Source: Halorubrum sp. CSM-61
GTDB taxonomy: Archaea > Halobacteriota > Halobacteria > Halobacteriales > Haloferacaceae
Direction of reading: 5' to 3'
NCBI RefSeq assembly: GCF_003781945.1
Contig: NZ_RJJW01000005.1
Location: 240,102 to 304,101, forward strand
Length of the DNA: 64,000 bases
Positions 1 through 8,719 of this stretch are shown here, piece by piece. Position 1 is the first letter of the stretch. Every line of letters starts with the position of its first letter. The translations under genes and the position numbers were made by a program. Below the pieces are notes generated by a model. That model ran no database searches. It had not been told where the DNA came from and saw nothing but the letters and a program-made list of their open reading frames with translations.

Positions 1-97
1 GCGCAACGAGACCGCCATCTGGGGCGCCGGCGAGACCAACAGCCTCGTGGTCGTGCTGAAGACGATGTTCTCGTGGCTCAACGGCGATCTCAGATGA
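1..97 (+). CDS. C-terminal fragment of an unidentified protein
   Basis: An open frame enters from the left edge (first full codon at base 2) and ends at TGA 95-97. It encodes 31 residues ending SWLNGDLR. The fragment is amphipathic with a hydrophobic patch (SLVVVLK). I do not recognise the family and the fragment is too short to assign one. Confidence 0.5.
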   Translation, partial: RNETAIWGAGETNSLVVVLKTMFSWLNGDLR

Positions 98-238
98 CGG
101 ACGACGATCTGTCACCCAGATGCTCAAAACATACTTCCCTTCAGCGGCGCAACGCGTGATACGGAGAATCACACGGGCCGAGGAGACCCGAGCCGAACGG
201 TGAGAGAGACCGGCTCGGACTCGACTCTGAGACTTTGG

Positions 239-559
239 ATGACAGTCAATAACACAGATCAGACGGAAGCGGCGGGAGAGGGAAAGACGTCGGAGAGCGT
301 TCGAGTCGCGTGGGACAAGGCGAAATCCGTGAGCACCGCCGTCGTGGAGGCGGTCGCGACCGCGAACGACCGGGACCCGTTGGAGATGCCCCCGCTGTAC
401 GACGCGCTCGACGTGGAGTCCCTGGAGCACATCATGGCCTCCGATCGCACCGCGGTACAACGGGACATCTCCGTCTCGTTCACGTACGACGGGGCGTTCG
501 TCTGGGTCACCAGCGGCGGTGCGATCGAAGTCGATCCGGGGGGAGCGCGGTCCGGGTGA
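239..559 (+). CDS. HalOD1 output-domain protein
   Basis: This small acidic protein (106 aa from ATG 239) matches the haloarchaeal HalOD1 output domain. The pattern is an N-terminal helix with the V-x-AVA region, a central PPLYDALDVESLEHI segment and a C-terminal beta strand pair around VSFTYDGAFVWV. HalOD1 domains occur alone or at the C-terminus of signalling proteins and are thought to act in signal output; the precise role is unknown. A GTG at 200 is in frame, but the family normally has only a short disordered lead, so ATG 239 is preferred. Two more HalOD1 genes lie in this window (23704-24030 and 27962-28261). Confidence 0.75.
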   Translation: MTVNNTDQTEAAGEGKTSESVRVAWDKAKSVSTAVVEAVATANDRDPLEMPPLYDALDVESLEHIMASDRTAVQRDISVSFTYDGAFVWVTSGGAIEVDPGGARSG

Positions 560-592
560 GGAGGGCGCCCGCGCGAGTCCGGAGCGGCGGTC

Positions 593-853
593 TCAAAAGA
601 CGTCCGTGACTCGAACGTAGACTACGTATCCGAACACGACGAAGCAGACGGCGACGAGCGCTCGGAGCGGGAGCGGCCAGTGTTCGCCGGGCTCCGGCGG
701 CGCGTACAGCTGCATGACCGACAGCAGGCCGACGAAGGAGACGACGAAGAAGTTCTGCGGGGTGAACGCGTCGAGCGCGACCAACGCGCCGAGCGACGCG
801 AGCAGCCACGCGATCAGCGTCACGAGGAACGGGTCGCGGAGTTCGGAGGCCAT
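593..853 (-). CDS. Small membrane protein (86 aa)
   Basis: This 86-residue protein has three hydrophobic stretches (about residues 9-29, 35-50 and 62-80), separated by a short polar turn containing APPEPGEHWP. It looks like an integral membrane protein with three short helices. The start is ATG at 851-853; the longer open frame upstream is Arg/Asp-rich antisense and not credible. No enzymatic motif is visible. Function unknown; such short membrane proteins are common conserved hypotheticals in haloarchaea. Confidence 0.6.
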   Translation of the reverse strand: MASELRDPFLVTLIAWLLASLGALVALDAFTPQNFFVVSFVGLLSVMQLYAPPEPGEHWPLPLRALVAVCFVVFGYVVYVRVTDVF

Positions 854-948
854 TGGGCGGGGTACCGCCTCGACACGCGTTGTTATATCAGCGCTAACCG
901 ACGGGTCATGACGGTCGGTTCGGAATCCGCACCGTTCGCGTTCGACCT

Positions 949-1010
949 CGCCTCGCTCGGAGCCGGAAACCGCCTCGCTCGGAGCCGGAAACCACCTCGC
1001 TCGGCGACAG
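949..1010. repeat. 22-bp tandem repeat, about 2.5 copies
   Basis: The unit CGCCTCGCTCGGAGCCGGAA(AC) is present twice perfectly and followed by a third diverged partial copy. It lies in the intergenic space between the small membrane gene (minus) and the large membrane gene (plus). It is probably a replication-slippage repeat; no regulatory role is evident. Confidence 0.7.
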
Positions 1011-1186
1011 AACCGGCGATCGCGGCGGCGACGCGGTGCGCGGCTCGGCCGCGATCGCCGGCCTGCGTCGAGAGGCCACGCGTTATCGCGGGTATTACTA
1101 CACGGAGTAGGCCACTGTGTCGGAACAGGTACCGCCCGCGGGGCACGCCGACCGTGACCCCGCGGGCCGCCGGATTTCGATACGAC

Positions 1187-3181
1187 ATGTACGACGACAC
1201 CGGGACGACGTGGACGAAGTGGCTGGCCGCCGTCGGGACCGCGTGCCTGTTGGGGGCGGTCTGGTTTCTCTACCGGATCCCGCCCGCGGCCGGCTACGAG
1301 GTCTCGATCTACCGCGCGTACCCGACGCCGTTCTGGGTGTTCCTGATAGCGGCGATGTTCGTCGGGGGGCTCGTCGTGCTGCTGGCCGGGGCCGCCGACG
1401 GGCGCGACGGGGCGGACGTGCTCCCCGGGGCGGCGCTCGTCGTCGTGCCCGGCTTCCTTCTGGTGTTGCTCCCGTACGTCCGCGGGTATCCCGTGTACGG
1501 TCGCGGCGACGTGTTGACCCACGTCGGGCTCTTGCGAGACCTCCCCGATCTGGGGATCACCCTGAACATCTACCCGCCGACTCACATCCTCACGCAGGCG
1601 CTGTCGGCCGCGACCGGCCTCCCCGAGATCGGCACGATCAACCTCCTGCCGGCGGTGTTCCTCGCCATCTATCTCGGCTCGATGGCGCTTCTGGTCGACC
1701 ACCTGTTCGACGACCCCCGGCGGCGGGCGTTCTCCCTCCCCCTCGTGTTGGTGCCGATCGGCGGCTCGGCTCACGTGACCGCCGTCCCGTTCATCCTGAG
1801 CGTCCTCCTCGTCCCGTTCCTCCTCTACCTCCTCGTCAAGGAGCGCGGGTCGCACGCGGTCCCCGTCCGCGCGCTGGTGTTGATAGCGATGGTCGGCGTC
1901 GTGGTGTATCACCCGCTGACGGCCGTTTTCGGACTGATCACACTCACCACCTACAGCGCCTTCAACCGACTGCCGCCGATACGGTCGCAGTGGAGCGGCC
2001 TCCCGAACCTCACCTCGCTTGCGACCGTGCTGTTCGTCGCCTGGTACCTGAAGTACACCGGGATCGTCGTCCGGTTTCGTAACATCGTCGACGACTTCTT
2101 GGGGCCGGCCGGGGGCCCCTCGCCCCTGCAGTCAACCACCGACACCGTCCAGCGGACCTCGCCCGACCTCGTCGACCTCCTGCAGGTCGCGCTCATCGAA
2201 CAGGGAATGGACGTGTTGGTCTTCGGGCTGGCGTCGGTGTTCCTCGCGGTCGCGTTCGCGCTGTGGTACTTCCGGGACGAGCGGCCCGGCGTCTTCACGC
2301 TCGCGTACGGGAGCACCACGATCCTGTTCGGCTTCATGGCGGCGCTGTTCCTGACGAACGACCTCATCGCCGGGTTCGGTCGGCCCCTCCTGTTCGGGAA
2401 GCTGTTCGGCGCGGCGTTCGTCGGGGCGCTGTTCCACCTCGTCTGGCAGCGGTCGGACCGAGTCGAGGTGCGGACCGTCGTCAGCGTCGCGTTCGCCGGG
2501 CTGTTGCTGGTGGCGATCCTGCTGTCCGTGTTCGGCATGTACACGTCTCCCATCGTGTTCGACAAGAACCACCAGGTCACGGAGATGGAGCTCGACGGGA
2601 CGGAGTGGCTGTTCGAGAACCGGGACCCGGAGCACTTCATCGACGAACAGGGGATCACCCACTACCGCTTTTACCACCGCTACTACGGGACGAACCAGCC
2701 GGACGAGACGATACGCTGGGAGGGGGCGTCACCGCCTGACCACTACAACTACACCGTCAACGAGCGGCTCGGACAGAGCTACGACGACGACAGGTACCTG
2801 CTGTTGCCGAGGGCGGGGCGGATCACCTATCCGGAGCGGTTCCCGGACTACCGCGAGCAGTGGCGGTTCGTGCCCGAGGACTTCGACCGGCTGGAAGTCG
2901 ATCGCTCGGTCAACCGCGTGTACGATAACGGAGAGGTGAACGTGTATCTGGTCGACGCCGAACCGGCGCCAGACGCGACCACCGGGACGGCCGGTGCCGA
3001 CGGGACGGATAGTGCCACGGACGGGGGTACCGAGACGAACGGTACCACTGGGACGGACGGAGGTACTGGGACCGACGTGACAGGGGGAACCAACGAATCC
3101 GGCGGAACCGACGAGCCAAACGGGACCGGCGGAGATACCCCCGGCCAGATCCGAGCGAAACGCGGAGTAATGCCTTATTAA
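1187..3181 (+). CDS. Large multi-pass membrane protein of the polysaccharide region
   Basis: The 664-aa protein begins at ATG 1187. About a dozen hydrophobic segments cover residues 9-450, followed by a soluble domain (about 455-590, Tyr/His/Arg-rich) and a low-complexity Gly/Thr/Asp/Asn tail (about 592-655) with several N-G-T and N-E-S sequons. The first large loop contains GDVLTH and YPPTH, a charged motif between early helices as in GT-C glycosyltransferases and polysaccharide polymerases. I infer a membrane enzyme or polymerase acting on surface glycans because of the neighbouring beta-helix and glycosyltransferase genes, but the family is not identified. The Thr-rich tail is probably outside the cell and may be glycosylated. 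Confidence 0.7.
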   Translation: MYDDTGTTWTKWLAAVGTACLLGAVWFLYRIPPAAGYEVSIYRAYPTPFWVFLIAAMFVGGLVVLLAGAADGRDGADVLPGAALVVVPGFLLVLLPYVRGYPVYGRGDVLTHVGLLRDLPDLGITLNIYPPTHILTQALSAATGLPEIGTINLLPAVFLAIYLGSMALLVDHLFDDPRRRAFSLPLVLVPIGGSAHVTAVPFILSVLLVPFLLYLLVKERGSHAVPVRALVLIAMVGVVVYHPLTAVFGLITLTTYSAFNRLPPIRSQWSGLPNLTSLATVLFVAWYLKYTGIVVRFRNIVDDFLGPAGGPSPLQSTTDTVQRTSPDLVDLLQVALIEQGMDVLVFGLASVFLAVAFALWYFRDERPGVFTLAYGSTTILFGFMAALFLTNDLIAGFGRPLLFGKLFGAAFVGALFHLVWQRSDRVEVRTVVSVAFAGLLLVAILLSVFGMYTSPIVFDKNHQVTEMELDGTEWLFENRDPEHFIDEQGITHYRFYHRYYGTNQPDETIRWEGASPPDHYNYTVNERLGQSYDDDRYLLLPRAGRITYPERFPDYREQWRFVPEDFDRLEVDRSVNRVYDNGEVNVYLVDAEPAPDATTGTAGADGTDSATDGGTETNGTTGTDGGTGTDVTGGTNESGGTDEPNGTGGDTPGQIRAKRGVMPY

Positions 3182-3305
3182 TAGCGCCTTAACGCCTCTA
3201 CGTCGTCTTCTCAGAAACAGGATTTCGACCGCGAGCCCGGTTCCTCTCGCCCGAAATCGCCATCGCCGATCGGGTTAGCTATTTGAACAGTCATCAGATG
3301 ATGAA

Positions 3306-3313
3306 CATATAAG
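3306..3313 (+). promoter_or_regulatory. TATA-like box upstream of the Tat-leader ORF
   Basis: ATATAAGT lies about 45 nt before ATG 3357 in a locally AT-rich stretch, so a transcript would start about 20 nt before the ATG. It would serve 3357-3575 and the overlapping beta-helix gene. Confidence 0.45.
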
Positions 3314-3356
3314 TAACGATACACTTATTGCGGTTACTCTTGGATTACCATTCGCA

Positions 3357-3575
3357 ATGGCACACAAGCTGGCACACAACGGCGGTAGCGACCGCTCTGC
3401 GGCCGACTCTGAGGACGGCGGGAAACGGCGGCTTTCCCGGCGGCAGTACGTCAAGCTCGGCACCGCGACCGCGGCGAGCCTCCTGGTCGGGGGGGCCTCG
3501 GTCGGCGGGTCGACGGGAGCAACCACGGACACCGGCGAACTCTACTTCACCGACTTCAGCGAGGGGTCGCTGTGA
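3357..3575 (+). CDS. Tat signal-peptide ORF, out of frame with the following beta-helix gene
   Basis: The 72-residue ORF encodes a textbook twin-arginine leader (SRRQYVKLG at residues 27-35, then TATAASLLVGGA). It continues into GELYFTDFSEGSL and stops at TGA 3573-3575. FTDFSE is how ConA/LamG-like domains of haloarchaeal secreted proteins often begin, and such a domain is present in the next ORF from about residue 410. The stop overlaps the GTG start of that ORF as GTGA. A free Tat leader makes little sense, so I infer either a frameshift between leader and mature protein, a rearranged gene, or a coupled pair in which the second protein is not exported. Confidence 0.6.
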   Translation: MAHKLAHNGGSDRSAADSEDGGKRRLSRRQYVKLGTATAASLLVGGASVGGSTGATTDTGELYFTDFSEGSL

Positions 3576-6058
3576 CGGTTCTGAACGTCCGGGACTTCGG
3601 TGCGGTCGGGGACGGCTCGACCGACGACACCGACGCGATCCAAGACGCGCTCGACGCCGCCGGCGACGGCGACGAGGTGTACGTCCCCACGACCGACCAG
3701 TCCTACGTCGTGACGGGATGGGACTCGGTCGTCGAGGTGGGACCGTCGATGGACGGCGTCAGGCTCTACGGCGACGGCGAGGGGAGCCGGATCGAGTACG
3801 GCGGCGGCAACGGCGGACGGAACGTGTTCATGATCAGCGTCGACCCCGGCGACGCGGGACTCGACGGCTTCGTGATGGAGCACTTGACGCTCGACGGCGG
3901 GCTCGGGAACGTCGAGGGCGACCCGAACGTCGCCTCGGCGGTCCAGGTGCGGAGCCCCGGCGGCGGCGCCGAGGGCGACGTGGACATCACGGTCCGCGAC
4001 GTGCGGGCGACGAACTGCTACGGCAACGGTATCGACGTCGGCGCCGCGGGAACGACCGTCACGAACTGCACGGCCGACAACAACCGACAGCACGGGTTCG
4101 GGATGGAGACGAGCGACGACGCGTTCCAGGACCCGCCCGTCCGGTTCGAGCGCTGTCTCGCCTACGGCAACGGCTTCGGCGGCGGGTACTACGGCATGGA
4201 CCTGTCGGGCGGGAAGGCCGTGGCCGAGGACTGCGTGCTCCGCGACAACGAGGGCGCGGGCGCGACCAAGTGCTCGGTCGGGAGCGACCACATGGTGTAC
4301 CGGCGCTGCCGGCTGGCGAGCAACGAGGGACACACCTTTCAGAACACGAGCGGAGAGGGCGCGACCGTCGTCTTCGACCGGATCGTCGCCGAGGACAACG
4401 TGGACTGCATGCGGCTGACGGAGGACGGCACCTACCGAGTCCCGGCGGACTCCGAACTGGTGTTCGTCGACAACGGCCCGGACGTCCGCGGCGGGCTCTA
4501 CCTCACCCACGAGTCGGTGTTGAAGGCCGGCGACGCGACGATCTGGATCAACGGTCAGACCGGCGGCGCGGGCCTCCGCGCCAGCTCCGACGGGAGCGGG
4601 AGCCGCGTCGGGACCTATTACCACGCGGACAACGAGGACGGGGCGGTCTCGAACGATCAGAACATCTCGTTCGGGACGATAGAATCCGACCTGAAGACCG
4701 ACCTCGACGGCGTCCCGACCGCCGATCAGGTCGGCGCGTGGACCGACGGCGAGCCCGACACTCAAGACGACGACGACGGGTCGACCGACGAGACGACCGA
4801 CGGCTCGGCGTTCGACGCGTGGACCCCGCGCTGGGACTCCGAGGCCAGCGACTGGGGCGTCGTCGCCGGCGACGAGTACGAGGGCGGGCACGCGCTCCGG
4901 TACGACCACGACGGCACGGGCCCGGCCCGGCGGGCGATCTCCTGGGACGCCGTCGGCACTCCCTCCGACGTCGAGGTCCTGGACAGGGTCCGCGTTCCGT
5001 CGTTCGACGCGGAGGGCGACCTCGGGTACCACGCCCGGGTGCACCTCCGGTCGTCGTACGGCGGCGGGGAAGAGCTCGGCTACTGGATCGAACTGGAGGA
5101 CGCCGCGGACGGGTTCAGGCTGGCGAAGTACTCCGCCGACGGGATGGAGACGATGGCCCGGTTCGGCGCGCCCGCCGAGGGGACGTTCTTCTACCGGCGG
5201 TTCCGCGCCGAGGGCGACAGCCTGCGAGTCAAGGTGTGGGAGGCGACCGAGTCCGAGCCCGACGGCTGGGACGTCGACGTCACCGACTCGGATCACGACG
5301 ACGGGTGGGTCGGGCTCGGCTCCTACGACCCGGGCGCGTTCCAGACCGACGTGCTCGGCGTCGCGACCGACGGCGGAACGGTCCAACTCGAGACCGACGA
5401 CGGCTCGGCCGACGACGACGGATCGGCCGACGACGACGAACCGAGCGACGACGCCGACCCCGAGGTCGTCTCGCTGGAGGCCCGGGAGCTGACGGCGGAC
5501 TCGGCGACGCTCGCCGGCGACCTCCGGGGTCTCGGCGGAACCGACGAGGTCCGCGTCCGCTTCGAGCTTCGCGCCGCGGGCGCGGACGCCTGGACGACCG
5601 CGGGCGGCGAGACGCTGAGCGAGCCGGCGGAGTTCACGTACGCCGTGTCGGGGCTCGGCGCGGACGCGGCGTACGAGTTCCGCGCCGTCGCCGACGGGGA
5701 CGACGCGACCGTCACCGGGGGGACCGTCTCGTTCGCGACCCTCGACGACGCGGACGAGAACGCGGCGGACGAGAACGCCGCGCCGACGGTCGAGCGGTTC
5801 GAGGTCACCGACCGGAGCAGCGAGAAGTGGACGCGGTTCGACATCGACTGGGAGGTGTCCGACGGTGACGGCGACCTCGACGCGGTCGTCTCGACGCTCG
5901 AACGCAACGGCCGAGTCGTCGCCGCGGACAGCACGACGGTGTCGGGCGACGGGGCGAGCTACACCCACATGCTCCGCGTCCGCGGGGCGATCGACACCGT
6001 CCGACTCTGCGTGAACGACACCTCGAACGCGACGGCGACGCGGGAGTACGAGGTCTGA
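3572..6058 (+). CDS. Multidomain parallel beta-helix (pectate-lyase-like) protein
   Basis: The 828-aa acidic protein opens with the pectate-lyase-superfamily signature NVRDFGAVGDG (residues 5-15) and TDAIQDAL, and runs as a right-handed beta-helix to about residue 385. It continues with an acidic linker, a ConA/LamG-like sandwich (about 410-607), a second Asp/Ser linker (608-630), a fibronectin-III-like domain (about 630-735) and a final beta domain (740-828). The family binds, cleaves or epimerises polysaccharides; catalytic residues cannot be assigned by eye. The start is GTG 3572, overlapping the preceding stop, and it has no signal peptide of its own. The paralogue at 6211 shares the beta-helix core, including the HGFG(M/I)(E/D)T motif. 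Confidence 0.8.
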   Translation: MTVLNVRDFGAVGDGSTDDTDAIQDALDAAGDGDEVYVPTTDQSYVVTGWDSVVEVGPSMDGVRLYGDGEGSRIEYGGGNGGRNVFMISVDPGDAGLDGFVMEHLTLDGGLGNVEGDPNVASAVQVRSPGGGAEGDVDITVRDVRATNCYGNGIDVGAAGTTVTNCTADNNRQHGFGMETSDDAFQDPPVRFERCLAYGNGFGGGYYGMDLSGGKAVAEDCVLRDNEGAGATKCSVGSDHMVYRRCRLASNEGHTFQNTSGEGATVVFDRIVAEDNVDCMRLTEDGTYRVPADSELVFVDNGPDVRGGLYLTHESVLKAGDATIWINGQTGGAGLRASSDGSGSRVGTYYHADNEDGAVSNDQNISFGTIESDLKTDLDGVPTADQVGAWTDGEPDTQDDDDGSTDETTDGSAFDAWTPRWDSEASDWGVVAGDEYEGGHALRYDHDGTGPARRAISWDAVGTPSDVEVLDRVRVPSFDAEGDLGYHARVHLRSSYGGGEELGYWIELEDAADGFRLAKYSADGMETMARFGAPAEGTFFYRRFRAEGDSLRVKVWEATESEPDGWDVDVTDSDHDDGWVGLGSYDPGAFQTDVLGVATDGGTVQLETDDGSADDDGSADDDEPSDDADPEVVSLEARELTADSATLAGDLRGLGGTDEVRVRFELRAAGADAWTTAGGETLSEPAEFTYAVSGLGADAAYEFRAVADGDDATVTGGTVSFATLDDADENAADENAAPTVERFEVTDRSSEKWTRFDIDWEVSDGDGDLDAVVSTLERNGRVVAADSTTVSGDGASYTHMLRVRGAIDTVRLCVNDTSNATATREYEV

Positions 6059-6210
6059 ATTCGCAGTTGACGCCGACGGTCGACGTTCGGTGAGCGAGCG
6101 CCCGGGGGCCGACGCCCGGTGAGCGAGCGTCCGCCGCCTCGCGGCGCCGAACCCGCGGTCCGGACGTTTGTCGCTCGCTAACTATGCCTCGGCGGCTCCA
6201 AAACGCGGTA

Positions 6211-7557
6211 ATGGTATTTCGCCGCCGCGTGCTCGCCCTCTGTTCCCTCTCGGCCGTAGCGCTGGCGGGGTGTAACGCGAGAGACGACGACTCCGACGAC
6301 GGGGACCCGGACGACTCGGACGGACCCGACCCGGACGACACGGACGACGACCTCGTGGACATCCGTGACTTCGGGGCCGCCGTCGACGGGACGACCGACG
6401 ACACGCAGGCGGTCCGGGACGCGATCGACGCGGTCGAAGCGGGCGGCACCGTCTACTTCCCGTCGGGAACGGCGCTCGTGTCCGCGGACGACAAGGCGGA
6501 GGAGGGAGCGAAGGCGATCGAGGTCCGGGGCAACGACCTGCCGGACGACGTGACCTTCCGCGGCGACGGCGAGGAGTCCGTGATTCGGCTCGACGGCGGG
6601 CACGAGGACAACCACGGCCTGTTCTCCTGGAAGCCGGAGAGCGGGATCTCCGGGCACGTCGTCCGCGACCTCACGGTCGACGGAAACCGGGACGAGCAGC
6701 CCGCCGACCCCGAGAACGACGACAACGGACTGAATCTCGGCGTGAGCGAGGCCGGCAGCGACGACGCGACCGTCGACATCGCGTTCCGCGACGTGCGGAG
6801 CGTGAACGCCAACACCGAGGGGTTCACCTTCCTGCAGGGCGGCTGCGTCGCCGAGCGGTGCACCGCCAGCGGCGCCGGGAAACACGGGTTCGGCATCGAC
6901 ACGTACGACAAGGTCGGCCCGGCCCTGCCGCCCGTGGTCGTCCGGAACTCCCACGCGTCCGACTGCGACATCTACGGGATCGACTGCTCCGGGGGGACGA
7001 CCGTCGTCGAGGACTGCGTCTTCGAGGAGAACGGATGGGGTGCCAAGACGACCGGGGACGTGGTCGAAGCCGCGTTCCGCCGGGTGCGACTGGCGAACAA
7101 CAAACACCTCGGGTACCAGCGGAACGACACGCCGACCAGGACGGGGGAGCCCGCCACGGTCGAGCTCGACCACGTCGTGGCCCAGTCGAACGGCGATCAG
7201 GGGTTCCGCTTCGGGCGCGACACCGAGTACACGGTCGGGACCGTCACCGCGCTCGGGAACAACAGCGGCGCGGACGGGAGCGGGAACATCGCGATCATGG
7301 ACAACGCGACCGTGACCGCCGACGAGGTCCGCTCGTTCAACGCCGAGGCGGGCGCCGGCATCCACTACTGGAGCACGGAACGGTCCACGATCTCGCGGTA
7401 CGTGAACTTCGGGAACCGGAACGGGCCGTTCGACGGGGAACTCGAGAAGCTCGTCGTGCAGGCCATCGACGTCGACGTGCCGAACGACATCGTCGACTCG
7501 ATCGCGACCGGGCCGGTGCCGAGCGCCGACGAGGTCGGCGTCGGAACCGGCGGCTGA
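6211..7557 (+). CDS. Beta-helix lipoprotein (pectate-lyase-like)
   Basis: The 448-aa protein begins with a lipoprotein leader (FRRRVLAL, lipobox ALAGC with Cys21), so it is probably exported by Tat and anchored by lipid. A low-complexity Asp linker (22-46) is followed by DIRDFGAAVDGTTDDTQAV and a beta-helix to about residue 430. Parallel motifs with the upstream gene (HGFGIDT, GIDCSGG versus GMDLSGG, ATNC-like turns) show they are paralogues with different domain tails. It probably binds or processes an extracellular polysaccharide. ATG 6184 is also in frame, but ATG 6211 puts the arginines at the usual distance from the hydrophobic core. Confidence 0.8.
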   Translation: MVFRRRVLALCSLSAVALAGCNARDDDSDDGDPDDSDGPDPDDTDDDLVDIRDFGAAVDGTTDDTQAVRDAIDAVEAGGTVYFPSGTALVSADDKAEEGAKAIEVRGNDLPDDVTFRGDGEESVIRLDGGHEDNHGLFSWKPESGISGHVVRDLTVDGNRDEQPADPENDDNGLNLGVSEAGSDDATVDIAFRDVRSVNANTEGFTFLQGGCVAERCTASGAGKHGFGIDTYDKVGPALPPVVVRNSHASDCDIYGIDCSGGTTVVEDCVFEENGWGAKTTGDVVEAAFRRVRLANNKHLGYQRNDTPTRTGEPATVELDHVVAQSNGDQGFRFGRDTEYTVGTVTALGNNSGADGSGNIAIMDNATVTADEVRSFNAEAGAGIHYWSTERSTISRYVNFGNRNGPFDGELEKLVVQAIDVDVPNDIVDSIATGPVPSADEVGVGTGG

Positions 7558-7715
7558 GAGGGCGCGTCCCGGATCGCTCCGAGCGAGGCCGCTCCGACCA
7601 GCGGCGCCGCCGGAGAGCGAGGACACCGACCAGCGGTGTCGCTTGAGAGCGGTGGCGAGAGCTCCGCCCGCGGAGTAATCACGGCCATACGGAGCGGTAC
7701 CCGCCTCTATGTTCT

Positions 7716-7726
7716 CTATATATATG
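7716..7726 (+). promoter_or_regulatory. TATA box for the ParB-like gene
   Basis: CTATATATATG is centred about 29 nt before ATG 7750, the usual distance for a leaderless haloarchaeal transcript. It supports ATG 7750 as the start and a new transcription unit after the beta-helix genes. Confidence 0.6.
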
Positions 7727-7749
7727 TGGATAGCAGCGGCACAGTCGGT

Positions 7750-8535
7750 ATGATCGGGCTCTTGGGAGAAGCGGCGCGAGTGCGGCGCTCGCAGGGCACG
7801 CTGACGATGGTCCAGCGGGGCGTGGACTACCTCGCGTGGCGCGGGTCTCCGGTGCTGTGGCCGCTGTTGAACCGCGGTCGGGCCGTCGCGCACCGGTTCC
7901 GGTACGACGTTCCGACGGGCCTGCACGAGCCGCTCTCCGTCCCGCCGTCGGAGATCGCTCGATACACGTGGGGCGTCTCCAAGACCCTCGGGCTCGGGGC
8001 GGTCCGCGGCGGCGACTGGGAGAGCGACTCGCTCCCCCTCTCCGAGAAGTGGGAGTGTCGGGGGCTCGAACAGCGGTTCGTCGACGGCCTCGACTGGGAG
8101 GAGACGGAGTACGTCCAGTATCCTCGCCGAGAGTACTTCGCGAAGGGCGAGGACATCTGGGGGTACGACTCCGAGGAAGAGTTCATCGAGCACCGCTGCG
8201 GCTACGTGGACGAGCTGTACGAGAGCATCCGGCGGGACGGATACGTCCGGTCCGAGAACGGGACGGACGGGTTCCCGGGAATGGACATCCGCCGGATCGG
8301 CTACCATCACAACTTCGACCCGCTGGTCTGTATCGGGGCCGACGGGACGATCTACCACCGAGACGGCTACCACCGGCTGATGATCGCCAAGGCCCTCGAC
8401 CTCGACGCGATCCCCGTGTTGGTGCTCGCCCGGCACCCGGAGTGGCAGGAGCTCCGCGAGCGCGCGTACGCCGGCGAGCTCGACGAGGCCGATCCCCACC
8501 GAGATCACCCCGACGTCGCGTCGCTCGTGGGTTAG
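7750..8535 (+). CDS. ParB/sulfiredoxin-like-fold protein
   Basis: The 261-aa protein has a C-terminal segment (IYHRDGYHRLMIAKALDL, about residues 199-216, then IPVLVLARH) resembling the G-x-H-R signature of ParB/Srx-fold proteins, which bind nucleotide or act as nuclease or kinase. There is no helix-turn-helix, so it is not a partition protein. The N-terminal half (YLAWRGSPVLWPLLNRGRAV) is basic and hydrophobic. In surface-glycan clusters such proteins are of unknown role; I infer an accessory or kinase-like role. Start chosen by the TATA box at 7716-7726. It is followed after 40 nt by the leader ORF of the next gene. Confidence 0.65.
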   Translation: MIGLLGEAARVRRSQGTLTMVQRGVDYLAWRGSPVLWPLLNRGRAVAHRFRYDVPTGLHEPLSVPPSEIARYTWGVSKTLGLGAVRGGDWESDSLPLSEKWECRGLEQRFVDGLDWEETEYVQYPRREYFAKGEDIWGYDSEEEFIEHRCGYVDELYESIRRDGYVRSENGTDGFPGMDIRRIGYHHNFDPLVCIGADGTIYHRDGYHRLMIAKALDLDAIPVLVLARHPEWQELRERAYAGELDEADPHRDHPDVASLVG

Positions 8536-8540
8536 CGGAC

Positions 8541-8550
8541 GTATATACAT
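8541..8550 (+). promoter_or_regulatory. TATA box before the repeat-containing leader ORF
   Basis: GTATATACAT lies about 31 nt before ATG 8576, which would give a leaderless or nearly leaderless transcript starting at the short leader ORF rather than at the larger gene. Confidence 0.5.
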
Positions 8551-8575
8551 AGCCGGCGGTCTCGACGGACACGAC

Positions 8576-8719
8576 ATGGAACCACCACAGCGGTGCGATC
8601 GAACCCGGACGGCGGACCGGACTCGGACGGCGGACCGGACTCGGACGGCGGACCGGACTCGGACGGCGGACCGGACTCGGACGGCGGACCGCGACTCCCC
8701 GCCCGTCCGGCCGGCGTGA
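8576..8719 (+). CDS. Possible 47-aa leader ORF with (RTRTAD)5 repeat
   Basis: ATG 8576 opens a 47-codon frame made largely of five RTRTAD repeats and ending at TGA 8717-8719. The stop overlaps the GTG (8716) of the toroid-formyltransferase gene as GTGA. Its ATG sits at the expected distance from the TATA box at 8541. It is either a translated coupling leader or a chance frame through the 18-bp repeat; nothing indicates a functional peptide. Confidence 0.3.
   Translation: MEPPQRCDRTRTADRTRTADRTRTADRTRTADRTRTADRDSPPVRPA
8611..8691. repeat. 18-bp tandem repeat, 4.5 copies
   Basis: The unit GGCGGACCGGACTCGGAC is repeated perfectly four times plus a half copy. The unit length is a multiple of three, so copy-number change would not shift any frame. 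It lies between a TATA box and the start of the fusion gene and encodes RTRTAD or GGPDSD depending on frame. Confidence 0.9.

Noticed and set aside
3540-3580. Programmed frameshift joining the Tat leader to the beta-helix protein
   Set aside because: No slippery heptamer or downstream pseudoknot is apparent at 3560-3575; kept only as one of several explanations.
3328-5868. Very long Arg-rich open frames opposite or shifted to the beta-helix gene, and others such as 6178-9279 and 53117-56275
   Set aside because: They are shadow frames caused by GC-rich third positions; their Arg/Pro/Gly/Asp composition is unlike haloarchaeal proteins and the real frame has clear domains.
7750-8535. Chromosome-partition ParB
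   Set aside because: Only the nucleotide-binding-like core is recognisable; no helix-turn-helix domain or neighbouring parA.
8611-8691. Possible CRISPR array
   Set aside because: The 18-bp units are directly adjacent with no spacers and no cas genes are near. No CRISPR was seen anywhere in the window.
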